Below are positions 52,426 through 60,802 of a DNA stretch of 64,000 nt, one piece after another. Within the stretch, counting starts at the first letter, position 1. Each line of letters begins with the position of its first letter. Under the pieces are notes generated by a model, which had not been told where the DNA came from, did no database searches, and was given only the letters and a program-made list of their open reading frames with translations. Position numbers and translations under genes: made by a program. Source of the stretch: Prevotella sp. P5-50 (GTDB taxonomy: Bacteria; Bacteroidota; Bacteroidia; Bacteroidales; Bacteroidaceae); NCBI RefSeq assembly GCF_002251295.1, contig NZ_NPJA01000011.1:1-64000 (forward strand), in the 5' to 3' direction.

Positions 52426-54555
52426 TTATAAACCTCTCATCGACAACGATATGCGTTGGCGTTTTATATCAACCTCAGTCACTCTTACTGTTACATGTTG
52501 GTGTAGTTTCACCACATCATTCGGGTCTTTCACAAATCTGTCTGCCAGTTGTGAGATGTGTACCAGTCCGTCATGATGAACACCAATATCTACAAATGCT
52601 CCGAAATTGGTGATATTGGTCACTATTCCTGGCAAGAGCATTCCCACTTGCAGGTCATTAATCTCATGTACGCGTGAGTCAAATTCGAATACTTCTACGG
52701 CTGCACGTGGGTCGCGACCAGGCCGTTGAAGTTCTGCCATGATGTCGGTAAGGGTGGGCATACCGGTCGTGTCGGAAACGTAGTTCTTGAGGTCAACTGA
52801 TTTTTGTAGTTCTTTGTTGTCAATAAGTTGTTCCACAGTACATCCCTTGTCCTTTGCCATTGCTTTCACAATATCGTAGCTTTCGGGATGAACGGCGCTA
52901 TTGTCGAGTGGGTTTTTAGCTCCAGGGATGCGTAGGAAACCAGCACATTGCACGAAGGCTACAGGACCGAGGCGTGGAACTTTCTTGAGTTCTGCACGCG
53001 ATTTGAAGGCCCCGTTCTTTTCACGATATTCCACGATATTTTTGGCGGTTGTGGCATTGAGACCGCTGACATACATTAAGAGGTGACGACTTGCCGTGTT
53101 GAGGTTTACTCCAACGGTATTAACGCATGATTCCACCACCATATCAAGACTCTTTTTCAGTTCTCCTTGATCCACATCGTGCTGATATTGTCCCACGCCA
53201 ATACTTTTGGGGTCAATCTTCACAAGTTCGGCAAGCGGATCCATCAGTCGTCGGCCTATCGATACGGCTCCGCGCACGGTAACGTCCTCGTTGGGGAATT
53301 CCTCGCGTGCCGCTTCTGATGCCGAATAGACCGATGCTCCATCTTCACTCACTACAAAGATATTGGTATCTGTATCAAGTCCAATCTCTTTCAAGAATGT
53401 GGAAGTCTCACGACTTGCAGTACCGTTGCCCACGGCAATAGCCTCTATCTTGTATTTCTTCACCATGTCAAGTACTTGACGAGCAGCCCCTTGACGGTCG
53501 TTTTTAGGAGCATGGGGATAGATGGCTTCAAAGTGGAGTAATGTGCCTTGGGCATCGAGGCAGACAACTTTGCATCCGGTACGGAATCCGGGATCTACGC
53601 CCATCACGCGTTTTTGTCCTAATGGTGCAGCCAAGAGAAGTTGACGCAGATTTTCGGCAAAAACTTTGATAGCTTCGTTGTCGGCAGCTTGTTTGCTTGA
53701 TAGGGCATATTCTGTCTCTATTGATGGTTTTAGCAGGCGTTTGAAGGCATCGTCAGCCGCTTCGCCGACCAAATGACTGCAATAGCCTCGTCCTTGTACA
53801 TATATTCTGCGGATTCTGTTCTTACATTCATCGTCATCAGCGGAAATACTGATACGCAGAAATCCCTCCTTCTCTCCGCGACGCATGGCGAGAAGTCGGT
53901 GTGAGGAACAACGCTTCAGAGGTTCAGAGAAATCGAAGTAGTCGCTGTATTTCTGTGCACCTTCGTCTTCTGCTTTGGTCTTCACAACCTTCGATGTGAT
54001 GACTGCGTTATGGCGAAATACGTTGCGTATCTCTTTGCGCACCTTCTCGTTTTCGTTTATCGTTTCGGCAATAATAAATTTGGCGCCTTCTAATGCCTCG
54101 TCGGCAGACTGCACATCACCCTTGACGTATTTCTGTGCTGTCATCTGCGGGTTAGGATCCCGTTGTAGCATGATGGTATTGGCGAGCGGTTCTAATCCTT
54201 GTGCACGTGCGATGTCAGCTTTTGTGCGACGTTTAGGCTTGTAGGGCAGATAAATGTCCTCCAGTTCCGATATGTTCCAACAATCCTCAATACGTTTTCG
54301 TAGCGCATCAGTCATTTTTCCTTGCTCCTCTATTGTCGTCACGATAGTTTCTTTGCGTTTTGCCACATCTTGTAGTTTTTCGCGCATGAGTGCAATATCT
54401 GCCACCTGCACTTCATCCATGTTGCCAGTACGTTCCTTTCTGTATCGGCTGATGAAAGGAACGGTACAGTTTTCTTCAAGCAGTTGTATAGTATTGTCCA
54501 CGCCTTGCTCAGGCAAAGCAAGGGCGTTGGCTATGATTTTTGTAAATACGTTCAT
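52426..54555 (-). CDS. tex: RNA-binding transcription accessory protein Tex
   Basis: The 709-residue protein has the Tex layout: N-terminal helical domain (NCTVPFISRYRKERTGNMDEVQ), YqgF-like RNase H fold (VMGVDPGFRTGCKVVCLDAQG), helix-hairpin-helix part (LNTASRHLLMYVSGLNATTAKNIVEYREKNG), and a C-terminal S1 domain (GMLLPGIVTNITNFGAFVDIGVHHDGLVHISQL). Tex binds nucleic acid and influences transcription. It heads an operon with LOG and MFS genes. Four tandem family-1 modules lie upstream. Confidence 0.95.
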   Translation of the reverse strand: MNVFTKIIANALALPEQGVDNTIQLLEENCTVPFISRYRKERTGNMDEVQVADIALMREKLQDVAKRKETIVTTIEEQGKMTDALRKRIEDCWNISELEDIYLPYKPKRRTKADIARAQGLEPLANTIMLQRDPNPQMTAQKYVKGDVQSADEALEGAKFIIAETINENEKVRKEIRNVFRHNAVITSKVVKTKAEDEGAQKYSDYFDFSEPLKRCSSHRLLAMRRGEKEGFLRISISADDDECKNRIRRIYVQGRGYCSHLVGEAADDAFKRLLKPSIETEYALSSKQAADNEAIKVFAENLRQLLLAAPLGQKRVMGVDPGFRTGCKVVCLDAQGTLLHFEAIYPHAPKNDRQGAARQVLDMVKKYKIEAIAVGNGTASRETSTFLKEIGLDTDTNIFVVSEDGASVYSASEAAREEFPNEDVTVRGAVSIGRRLMDPLAELVKIDPKSIGVGQYQHDVDQGELKKSLDMVVESCVNTVGVNLNTASRHLLMYVSGLNATTAKNIVEYREKNGAFKSRAELKKVPRLGPVAFVQCAGFLRIPGAKNPLDNSAVHPESYDIVKAMAKDKGCTVEQLIDNKELQKSVDLKNYVSDTTGMPTLTDIMAELQRPGRDPRAAVEVFEFDSRVHEINDLQVGMLLPGIVTNITNFGAFVDIGVHHDGLVHISQLADRFVKDPNDVVKLHQHVTVRVTEVDIKRQRISLSMRGL

Positions 54556-54608
54556 ATCTTATGTCGGGTATTTTCTGGCATTTTGTCGTTTTTGTCTTTG
54601 TCAAAATA

Positions 54609-54870
54609 CAAAGGTACGATTAAGCGAGCGAAAAACCAAATTATATTTGAGTTTTTCCGAGCGTGAGTACCTTCGCATCCGTGATGCAGAGGTACGATTA
54701 AGCGAGCGAAAAACCAAATTATATTTGAGTTTTTCCGAGCGTGAGTACCTTTGCATCCGTGATGCAGAGATACGATTAAGCAGGCGAAAAACCAAATTAT
54801 ATTTGAGTTTTTCCGAGCGTGAGTACCTTCGCATCCGTGATGCAGAGGTACGATTAAACGAGCGAAATAC
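54609..54870 (-). repeat. Four tandem family-1 modules upstream of tex (78-bp period)
   Basis: Minus-strand -7 boxes end at 54609, 54687, 54765 and 54843. The one nearest tex is a full TACCTTTG with TTTG 20 nt upstream (54640-54637). The others read TACCTCTG, TATCTCTG and TACCTCTG, one base off consensus, so probably only the first is a strong promoter. The 78-bp units are otherwise nearly identical (GTACCTTCGCATCCGTGATG). Confidence 0.85.
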
Positions 54871-54972
54871 GAAGAAAAGGAGATTTTTTGCTCATCCAGG
54901 AAATGAAGTGATATTGTCTGTTGTATAAGTTCGTTGTGGCGTGTATTATGATGATTGATAGCAGAAATCTCA

Positions 54973-55001
54973 CGCTTTCGTTAAGCCAAATAAATAGAAT
55001 C
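54973..55001. repeat. Half of a family-2 palindrome
   Basis: CGCTTTCGTTAAGCCAAATA matches one arm of family 2; the CCATGG half is absent. The remaining 54871-55015 shows no gene. Confidence 0.45.
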
Positions 55002-55015
55002 ACAATTTTTAGGTA

Positions 55016-55046
55016 TTGCACTATAAGCGCAAAACCTCTAACTTTG
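55016..55046 (+). promoter_or_regulatory. Promoter of the flavodoxin operon
   Basis: TTG (55016-55018), 20 nt, TAACTTTG (55039-55046). A 14-bp palindrome AAGAAACGTTTCTT (55058-55071) lies just past the start site and could be an operator. The leader is about 100 nt. Confidence 0.65.
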
Positions 55047-55151
55047 CAACCGCAAACAAGAAACGTTTCTTGCGGGTGTGTCTGTCTCATGAAGATTGAT
55101 CCCCGCAGCATCAATCAAGATTCAACAACAAGCAATAGTAAATCAGAAAAG

Positions 55152-55646
55152 ATGAAACCGACAATTGTTATTTATGGTTCTTCCACAGGTACATGCCAGG
55201 GAATTGCCGAAACCATAGCCGCCAAGCTCGGCGTGGGTGCATTAGATGTTGCCAATATCAGTTCAGATATCGTAGTAGCCAACGATAACCTCATTCTCGG
55301 TACTTCCACATGGGGAGTGGGCGAAATGCGGGATGACTGGTATTCTGGTGTAGAAACGCTCAAGAGCGCCGACTTAACCGGAAAAACCGTTGCCCTGTTT
55401 GGTTGTGGAGACAGCGATTCTTATTCAGATACGTTCTGTAGCGGTATGAAAGAAATTGCCGACGTAGTGAAAGCTGCAGGTGCAACGTTGCTCGAAGGAG
55501 TTCCAACCGATGATTATTCTTTCTCCAATAGCGAAGCGGTAGAGAATGGAAAGTTCTTAGGACTTGCCCTTGACGATATTAACGAAAGCGACAAAACAGA
55601 AACTCGCATCGATACATGGCTCGAAGCCATTAAACCATTTTTATAG
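55152..55646 (+). CDS. fldA: Flavodoxin (long-chain)
   Basis: The 164-residue FMN protein carries electrons at low potential in the cytoplasm. The phosphate loop IYGSSTGTCQGIAETIAAKL and the isoalloxazine-contact regions LGTSTWGVGEMRDDW and FGCGDSDSYSDTFCSGM are clear. The start at 55152 is chosen from the conserved MKPTIVIYG; an in-frame ATG at 55089 would add 21 residues. A DUF2023 gene follows, a standing association in this phylum. Confidence 0.94.
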   Translation: MKPTIVIYGSSTGTCQGIAETIAAKLGVGALDVANISSDIVVANDNLILGTSTWGVGEMRDDWYSGVETLKSADLTGKTVALFGCGDSDSYSDTFCSGMKEIADVVKAAGATLLEGVPTDDYSFSNSEAVENGKFLGLALDDINESDKTETRIDTWLEAIKPFL

Positions 55647-55698
55647 TCAATAACAATCTCCAAATCCTATAAGCGATTTGGCCAAAACTCCAGTCACA

Positions 55699-55977
55699 AT
55701 GCAGTCAGTCACCATGCCAATAGATCTGAAGGTTCTGATGAACCATATTTATGAGTATAAAAAAGGTGTGCGCCGTATGGTGTTGTTCACCTTCAACAAA
55801 AAGTATGAAACTTTTGCCGTGTCGAAGCTGAAGCGCGAGGATATTGATTATATCATCCAGCCCATCGGCAACGACCGCCTCAATCTCTTCTTTGGCAAAC
55901 GTGAATGTCTGGATGCTATCCGTATGATGGTCACAAAACCGTTGTGTCATCTTTCTCCAGAAGAGGATTTTTCTTAG
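55699..55977 (+). CDS. DUF2023 family protein
   Basis: The 92-residue protein (LKVLMNHIYEYKKGVRRMVL, then LFFGKRECLDAIRMMV) matches DUF2023, the family of Helicobacter HP0242, a small all-helical protein with a knotted dimer fold and no known function. It lies 52 bp after flavodoxin in the same direction. ATG starts at 55699 or 55714 are both possible. Confidence 0.8.
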   Translation: MQSVTMPIDLKVLMNHIYEYKKGVRRMVLFTFNKKYETFAVSKLKREDIDYIIQPIGNDRLNLFFGKRECLDAIRMMVTKPLCHLSPEEDFS

Positions 55978-55982
55978 GAGCC

Positions 55983-56048
55983 ATGTTAGGCTACGACATC
56001 TGTGCACAGTGTGAACGCTATTGCGAACGCAAGAAACGGGTGAGCTGA
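55983..56048 (+). CDS. Possible 21-residue microprotein with a CxxC-type Cys cluster
   Basis: An ATG with a good Shine-Dalgarno (TTAGGAGCC) starts 5 bp after the DUF2023 stop and encodes MLGYDICAQCERYCERKKRV plus one Ser. Three cysteines are spaced C-x2-C-x3-C. It is too short for normal gene calling. It could be a metal-binding or redox microprotein linked to flavodoxin and DUF2023, or chance. Confidence 0.35.
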   Translation: MLGYDICAQCERYCERKKRVS

Positions 56049-56095
56049 CATGCGCTACTTACCATAGCTTTCTGACCGATTCTGGTTCAAGATAG

Positions 56096-56136
56096 TCCCA
56101 TCTGTCGATTCTATAAATGGAATATTACAGATGGGA
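56096..56136 (+). terminator. Hairpin after the flavodoxin operon
   Basis: TCCCATCTGT and ACAGATGGGA pair perfectly over 10 bp with a 21-nt loop, followed by CGTCTTGGCTTG, only weakly T-rich. Confidence 0.5.
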
Positions 56137-56206
56137 CGTCTTGGCTTGATCTTTCTCGTCATGTTATAGAAATTGCAAGTACAGGGAAAGAAATACACGT
56201 AAATAG

Positions 56207-56237
56207 TTGGCTGTCTCAAAATAATCCCATAATTTTG
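56207..56237 (+). promoter_or_regulatory. Promoter of the methyltransferase gene
   Basis: TTG (56207-56209), 20 nt, TAATTTTG (56230-56237), about 30 nt before the start codon. Confidence 0.65.
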
Positions 56238-56271
56238 CGCTTTCATTCGACAAGCGTAATAGAACAGCATT

Positions 56272-57042
56272 ATGGCATTATCCAATATAGAGAAACATTA
56301 TAACAAACATCCCGAAGACTTGCGCTTACTGCGCAGACACGGTATTGTTGAGTTTGAAACCACCATGTACCATCTGCGCAGATTTCTTAAACCCGGTTAT
56401 CGTTTGCTTGATATTGGTGCAGGTACAGGGCGCTACACCTCGGCACTCATGGCAGAAGGCTATGAGGTGAAAGCTGTGGAATTGGTGCGTCGCAATATTG
56501 ATGTGTTTTTGAAACGGGAACCAACAGCCGATGTTGTGCAGGGCGATGCACGCCACATGCCGTTTGTGCCTACAGCATCGGCAGATGTCACGCTTCTGCT
56601 TGGTCCGCTCTATCATCTTATTGGTGATGATGAGAAATTGAAAGCATTAAATGAAGCCAAGCGCGTGACCAAGCCAGGAGGTCTGATCTTTGTTGCCTAT
56701 CTGATGAACGAATATAGCATTCTGTCGTATTGTTTTGACGAAGACAGAATAGGAGGGTTATTGGATAGAGGAGTAGTGGATCAGAATTTCCACATTCAAG
56801 CACAGGCAGACGAACTGTATGACTATGTGCGTTTGGAGGATATTAATCGATTGGACGAAAATGCAGGATTGGAACGAGTGACGATATTCTCGCCTGATGG
56901 TGCCTCTGATTATATGCGTACACGACTCAATCGTATGAGTGATGAGACCTTTGCCCATTTCATAGCCTATCAGAAGAGTATTTCCGAGCGTGCAGATCTC
57001 ATCGGTGCAGGCAGTCATGTGGTAGATGTGGTGCGCGCTTGA
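56272..57042 (+). CDS. Class I SAM-dependent methyltransferase
   Basis: The 256-residue protein has the SAM-binding motif RLLDIGAGTGRYTSALMAEG, then VKAVELVRRNI, the acidic VVQGDARHMPF and LLLGPLYHLIGDDEKL, followed by EAKRVTKPGGLIFVAY. This is a Methyltransf_11/25-type fold. The substrate-binding C-terminal part gives no clear hint. It is transcribed alone. Confidence 0.88.
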   Translation: MALSNIEKHYNKHPEDLRLLRRHGIVEFETTMYHLRRFLKPGYRLLDIGAGTGRYTSALMAEGYEVKAVELVRRNIDVFLKREPTADVVQGDARHMPFVPTASADVTLLLGPLYHLIGDDEKLKALNEAKRVTKPGGLIFVAYLMNEYSILSYCFDEDRIGGLLDRGVVDQNFHIQAQADELYDYVRLEDINRLDENAGLERVTIFSPDGASDYMRTRLNRMSDETFAHFIAYQKSISERADLIGAGSHVVDVVRA

Positions 57043-57115
57043 CATCAAACAGCTCATCTTCCTGAACAGAACACTCAGGTTCCTCCTAAATCCTAACACC
57101 CGATTCGAGAAAAAA

Positions 57116-57157
57116 TCCCCATCCATCATGATCAATAAGCGGTCATGTGGATGGGGA
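57116..57157. terminator. Bidirectional terminator
   Basis: TCCCCATCCA pairs with TGGATGGGGA, extended by CATGA/TCATG past a bulged T. A- and T-rich flanks (AAAAA before, AAAAT after) suit both convergent genes. Confidence 0.8.
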
Positions 57158-57180
57158 AAATCGCATAGAATATAGGGTGT

Positions 57181-58488
57181 TTAAGCCTCGGCTTTGTCTT
57201 TAGGCAATACGAGATTGAGGATGACTGCCAATAGGAACACCACTGCCACACAGTTGTTGGCGAATACGGTGCGGACAATCTCAGGGAAGATGTTGAACAT
57301 CTCTGTGGCTTGGGTGAAGCCAAGTCCGACGCTTAGCGACAGACTGACAATGACCATGTTGCGATGAGATGAACCGCAACGGCCCATCATGCCGAAGCCA
57401 GCATAGAGGATGCTGCCAAACATCATCAGCGTGCAACCGCCCAAAACACATTGTGGAATCGTGGTTAGTGCATAACCTATCATGGGGAATATTCCACCCA
57501 GAATCATGATGAGGGCACCCGTGGCGATGGTAAAACGGTTGACAATGCCCGACATGGCAACCAATCCTACATTCTGTGAGAAAGAGGTGATAGGGGTACA
57601 GCCAAACAGTCCCGATACCGAACTGACGAAACCGTCGCAACTGACAGCGGCTCCCATCTCACGCTCGTTGGGGTCGCGTTTCAAAGCACTATTGCAGAGC
57701 GCACTCGTGTCACCAATAGTCTCGGTGGCAGATACCAGATAGACGGCAACGATAGACAGAATGGCTCCGATATTGAAGGTTGGGGTGAAAGGCAACAGAT
57801 GGGGCAATGACAGGATAGGACGACTACCGATGCCACTGAAATCGACCATGCCCATGCACAAGGCAAGGATGTAACCTGCCACAAGACCTACCAAAACAGA
57901 TAGTGAACGAAGAAAACCTTTTGCAAACACCTGACAGAGCAGACATGTGAGTAGGGTGATGCTGCCCACAATCCAGTTGTTGATACTGCCAAAGTCGGCA
58001 GCTCCTTGTCCTCCGGCAAACGAGTTGGCACCAATGGGAAGCAACGAGAATCCAATAGCAGTTACTACCGTTGCTGCCACCACAGGTGGAATCAGTTTAA
58101 TCCAGTAGCGTGCAAACAGGCCGAGTGTGCCTTCTACCAATCCACCGATAATTACGGCCCCCATCAGTGTACCCATGCCTTGTGTGGCAGCGATGCTGAT
58201 GGCCAGCGACAAGAAGGTGAATGAAATACCCATGACGACAGGCAACCGTGAACCGATGCGCCATATCGGATAGAGCTGTACCAACGTGCCGATACCGGCA
58301 ATAATCATACAGTTTTGAATGAGCATACTGCTGGTGACACTATCGATACCGATAGCACCTGCCAGAATCATGATAGGGGTGATGTTGCTGACAAACATGG
58401 CCAGTACATGTTGCAGACCGAAGGGTACGGCCTTGCCGACGGGAACACGTCCGTCGAGTTGATAGAGATTACTGATGTCTTGTCCCAT
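57181..58488 (-). CDS. NCS2-family nucleobase:cation symporter
   Basis: The 435-residue protein matches UraA/XanQ permeases: LDGRVPVGKAVPFGLQHVLAMFVSNITPIMILAGAIG at the N-terminus, the QPG-like region around GISFTFLSLAIS, LVSATETIGDTSALCNSA with the substrate Glu, and CTPITSFSQNVGLVAMSG with GGIFPMIG. It is probably a uracil or xanthine importer; I cannot decide which. The start at 58488 (MGQDISNLY) is chosen over an upstream Met. A TACCTTTG box is at 58532-58525 on this strand. Confidence 0.9.
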   Translation of the reverse strand: MGQDISNLYQLDGRVPVGKAVPFGLQHVLAMFVSNITPIMILAGAIGIDSVTSSMLIQNCMIIAGIGTLVQLYPIWRIGSRLPVVMGISFTFLSLAISIAATQGMGTLMGAVIIGGLVEGTLGLFARYWIKLIPPVVAATVVTAIGFSLLPIGANSFAGGQGAADFGSINNWIVGSITLLTCLLCQVFAKGFLRSLSVLVGLVAGYILALCMGMVDFSGIGSRPILSLPHLLPFTPTFNIGAILSIVAVYLVSATETIGDTSALCNSALKRDPNEREMGAAVSCDGFVSSVSGLFGCTPITSFSQNVGLVAMSGIVNRFTIATGALIMILGGIFPMIGYALTTIPQCVLGGCTLMMFGSILYAGFGMMGRCGSSHRNMVIVSLSLSVGLGFTQATEMFNIFPEIVRTVFANNCVAVVFLLAVILNLVLPKDKAEA

Positions 58489-58699
58489 ATAAAAATGTAA
58501 TGGATGAGAATTAAAAAATCCTTGCAAAGGTAATTGTTTTTTCGGGAATATCCAAAGAAATACCATTCAAAACCTATTCATATCCATTTCTCATTCCATG
58601 CAAGGAGCTGATAGACTTTGATGCCAGCTGAGGACGATGCCTATGACATGTTTTTTGGACTATCTTCTTGTATCTCTTGCAAAATTAGTGTATCTCTGC

Positions 58700-58795
58700 A
58701 TCCAGAGATGCTAAGGTACTCACGCTCGGAAGTACAAAAGAAAAAGTGATTTTTCTTTTGTACTTCGCTCGCTTAATCGTATCTTTGTAGCCAGA
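58700..58795 (+). repeat. Family-1 palindromic repeat upstream of Wzi
   Basis: AAGTACAAAAGAAAAA (58730-58745) and TTTTTCTTTTGTACTT (58750-58765) pair perfectly over 16 bp around GTGA, flanked by AAGGTACTCACGCTCGG and CTCGCTTAATCGTATCTTTG. It is the clearest single copy. Confidence 0.85.
58757..58787 (+). promoter_or_regulatory. Promoter of the Wzi operon inside a family-1 repeat
   Basis: TTTG (58757-58760), 19 nt, TATCTTTG (58780-58787). The ATG is 9 nt after the box, so the leader is very short. Confidence 0.8.
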
Positions 58796-58796
58796 T

Positions 58797-60362
58797 ATGA
58801 AATATATTGCAATAGCAACGCTTCTTGCCGTCACATTCAATGCCCATGCCCAACAGCGCGAACCTCTTGCCGACAGTCTTGACTATCGGATGGAACGCCA
58901 GAATTCGGCATCGGCGGGTGATCATTCGCCATTATGGCTTCATGCCAATAAGTATGGACTCAGTTCGTTCAAAACTACTAATGGCTTTTGGCGTGCAACC
59001 ATAGAGCGTCCACTCTCACGTGATGATAGTCGGCGCTGGGGTATTGGTTATGGCCTTGACATGGCTTTAACGGGCAGATATACCAGCCGTTTTGTTGTTC
59101 AACAAGCCTATGCTGAGGTGCGCTGGCTCAAGGGTGTGATCACCGTGGGTAGTAAAGAACAACCCATGCAGTTGAAAGATCAGGAACTCAGCAGTGGTTC
59201 ACAAACTCTGGGTATCAATGCCCGCCCTGTTCCACAAGTGCGACTTTCCTTGCCCGACTATTGGAGCATTCCCGGCACACACCATTGGCTTGCCATAAAA
59301 GGACATATTGCCTATGGCAAGACAACCGATGACCATTGGCAGACTGAGTTTACCCAAAGGCAATATAAATACACGCAAAGCACTCTTTATCACAGCAAGG
59401 CAGGCTATCTGCGTATTGGAAATGCCAACAAAATCATCGTGTCGCTTGAACTCGGACTGGAGATGGCGGCACAGTTTGGCGGCACCTCATATCTGCGGCA
59501 AAGTGATGGCTCGATGAAGGCCTATCACAATCAAGGCGGACTGAAAGGAATGATAAAGGCATTGGTGCCAGGAGGCGGCGATGTGTTGGAAACGGAAAAC
59601 CGCAATGCTGCAGGCAATACCTTAGGCAGTTGGCTGGCACGTTTCAATTTTGATGCTGACGAATGGGGATTCAGCCTTTATGCCGACCATTTCTTTGAAG
59701 ACCAGTCGGCGCTGACCCATCTCAGTCCTGATGGATATGGCGAGGGAGACCAATGGAACACGCAGGTGAAACGGCGCTACAATCTCTATGCCTTCAAAGA
59801 TATGTTGTGGGGCTTTGAACTTCGTATTCCCGACCAACGATGGATGAATAAGATGGTGTTTGAATACCTCTATACTAAGTATCAGAGTGGTGCCATGTAT
59901 CATGACCACGACCAAACACTGTCAGACCAAATTGCAGGTCTCGACAACTATTACAACCATTACCTCTATACCGGATGGCAACACTGGGGTGAGGTGATGG
60001 GCAATCCACTTTATACTTCACCTATTTATAATAGCGACCATCGTATTGCTGTGGAGAACAACCGTACTGTAGCCTGTCATCTTGGTATTGCCGGCGATCC
60101 TTCTTCCCGCTTACATTATCGCTTACTGGCTACGTGGCAGAAAGGTTTTGGCACCTATTGGGCACCGTTTCCCGATCCACGGCATAACGTCAGTCTATTG
60201 GCAGAAGTCTCTTACCGCTTGCGCGATGGTAAGGAACGATGGACTCGGGGATGGACGCTCAGAGGAGCTCTTGCCATGGACAGCGGAACGTTGCTGGGCG
60301 ACAACTATGGTGTGCAACTCACTTTGATTAAGAACGGAATACTGAAATGGAGAAAGAGATAA
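58797..60362 (+). CDS. Capsule assembly Wzi-family outer-membrane protein
   Basis: The 521-residue protein has a signal peptide (1-18, NAHAQQ) and the beta-barrel pattern of the Wzi family, with LWLHANKYGLSS and GGLKGMIKALVPGGGD and many aromatic barrel strands. Wzi anchors or organises capsular polysaccharide at the surface. It overlaps the next lipoprotein gene (TAATG). Its placement near sugar transferase and glycosyltransferase genes fits a capsule/exopolysaccharide role. Confidence 0.88.
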   Translation: MKYIAIATLLAVTFNAHAQQREPLADSLDYRMERQNSASAGDHSPLWLHANKYGLSSFKTTNGFWRATIERPLSRDDSRRWGIGYGLDMALTGRYTSRFVVQQAYAEVRWLKGVITVGSKEQPMQLKDQELSSGSQTLGINARPVPQVRLSLPDYWSIPGTHHWLAIKGHIAYGKTTDDHWQTEFTQRQYKYTQSTLYHSKAGYLRIGNANKIIVSLELGLEMAAQFGGTSYLRQSDGSMKAYHNQGGLKGMIKALVPGGGDVLETENRNAAGNTLGSWLARFNFDADEWGFSLYADHFFEDQSALTHLSPDGYGEGDQWNTQVKRRYNLYAFKDMLWGFELRIPDQRWMNKMVFEYLYTKYQSGAMYHDHDQTLSDQIAGLDNYYNHYLYTGWQHWGEVMGNPLYTSPIYNSDHRIAVENNRTVACHLGIAGDPSSRLHYRLLATWQKGFGTYWAPFPDPRHNVSLLAEVSYRLRDGKERWTRGWTLRGALAMDSGTLLGDNYGVQLTLIKNGILKWRKR

Positions 60363-60802
60363 TGAAACGGCTGATATTTGTATTGACAATATGTATGGCT
60401 TTGGTGGCTTGCGACATCGAGACATCAGGCAATGGCGACCTCGATGGCTTCTGGCAACTGCGCCAAGTAGATACTCTTGCCACAGAAGGCACAACAGACA
60501 TGCGTCAATCGATGATTTATTGGGCTGTGCAAAACCGCTTGATAGAAGTGCGTTTGTTGGAGAATGAGGAGAGCAACGGCACGGGATATCTGTTTCATTT
60601 CGACCGGACAGACGACCAATTGAACCTCTCTGTTCCTTATTTGCATCTGCGCGACGAACCCGATGAGGAAGTGACCGACCTTGAGGTGATGCGTCCTTTC
60701 GGATTTGATGCCTTGCAACAGTCGTTTGCCATCAAATGCCTTGATAATGATAAAATGATTCTTGAAACGCAATATTTACGCCTACATTTCCGTAAATATT
60801 GA
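60362..60802 (+). CDS. Small lipocalin-like lipoprotein
   Basis: The 146-residue product has a lipobox ALVAC (about Cys 17) and a beta-rich domain beginning LDGFWQLRQVDTLATEG, as in lipocalin-like proteins of Bacteroidota. It starts on the last base of the Wzi stop and is cotranslated with it. Its last 21 bp overlap the end of the opposite sugar-transferase gene. The function is unknown, plausibly a Wzi accessory. Confidence 0.75.
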   Translation: MKRLIFVLTICMALVACDIETSGNGDLDGFWQLRQVDTLATEGTTDMRQSMIYWAVQNRLIEVRLLENEESNGTGYLFHFDRTDDQLNLSVPYLHLRDEPDEEVTDLEVMRPFGFDALQQSFAIKCLDNDKMILETQYLRLHFRKY

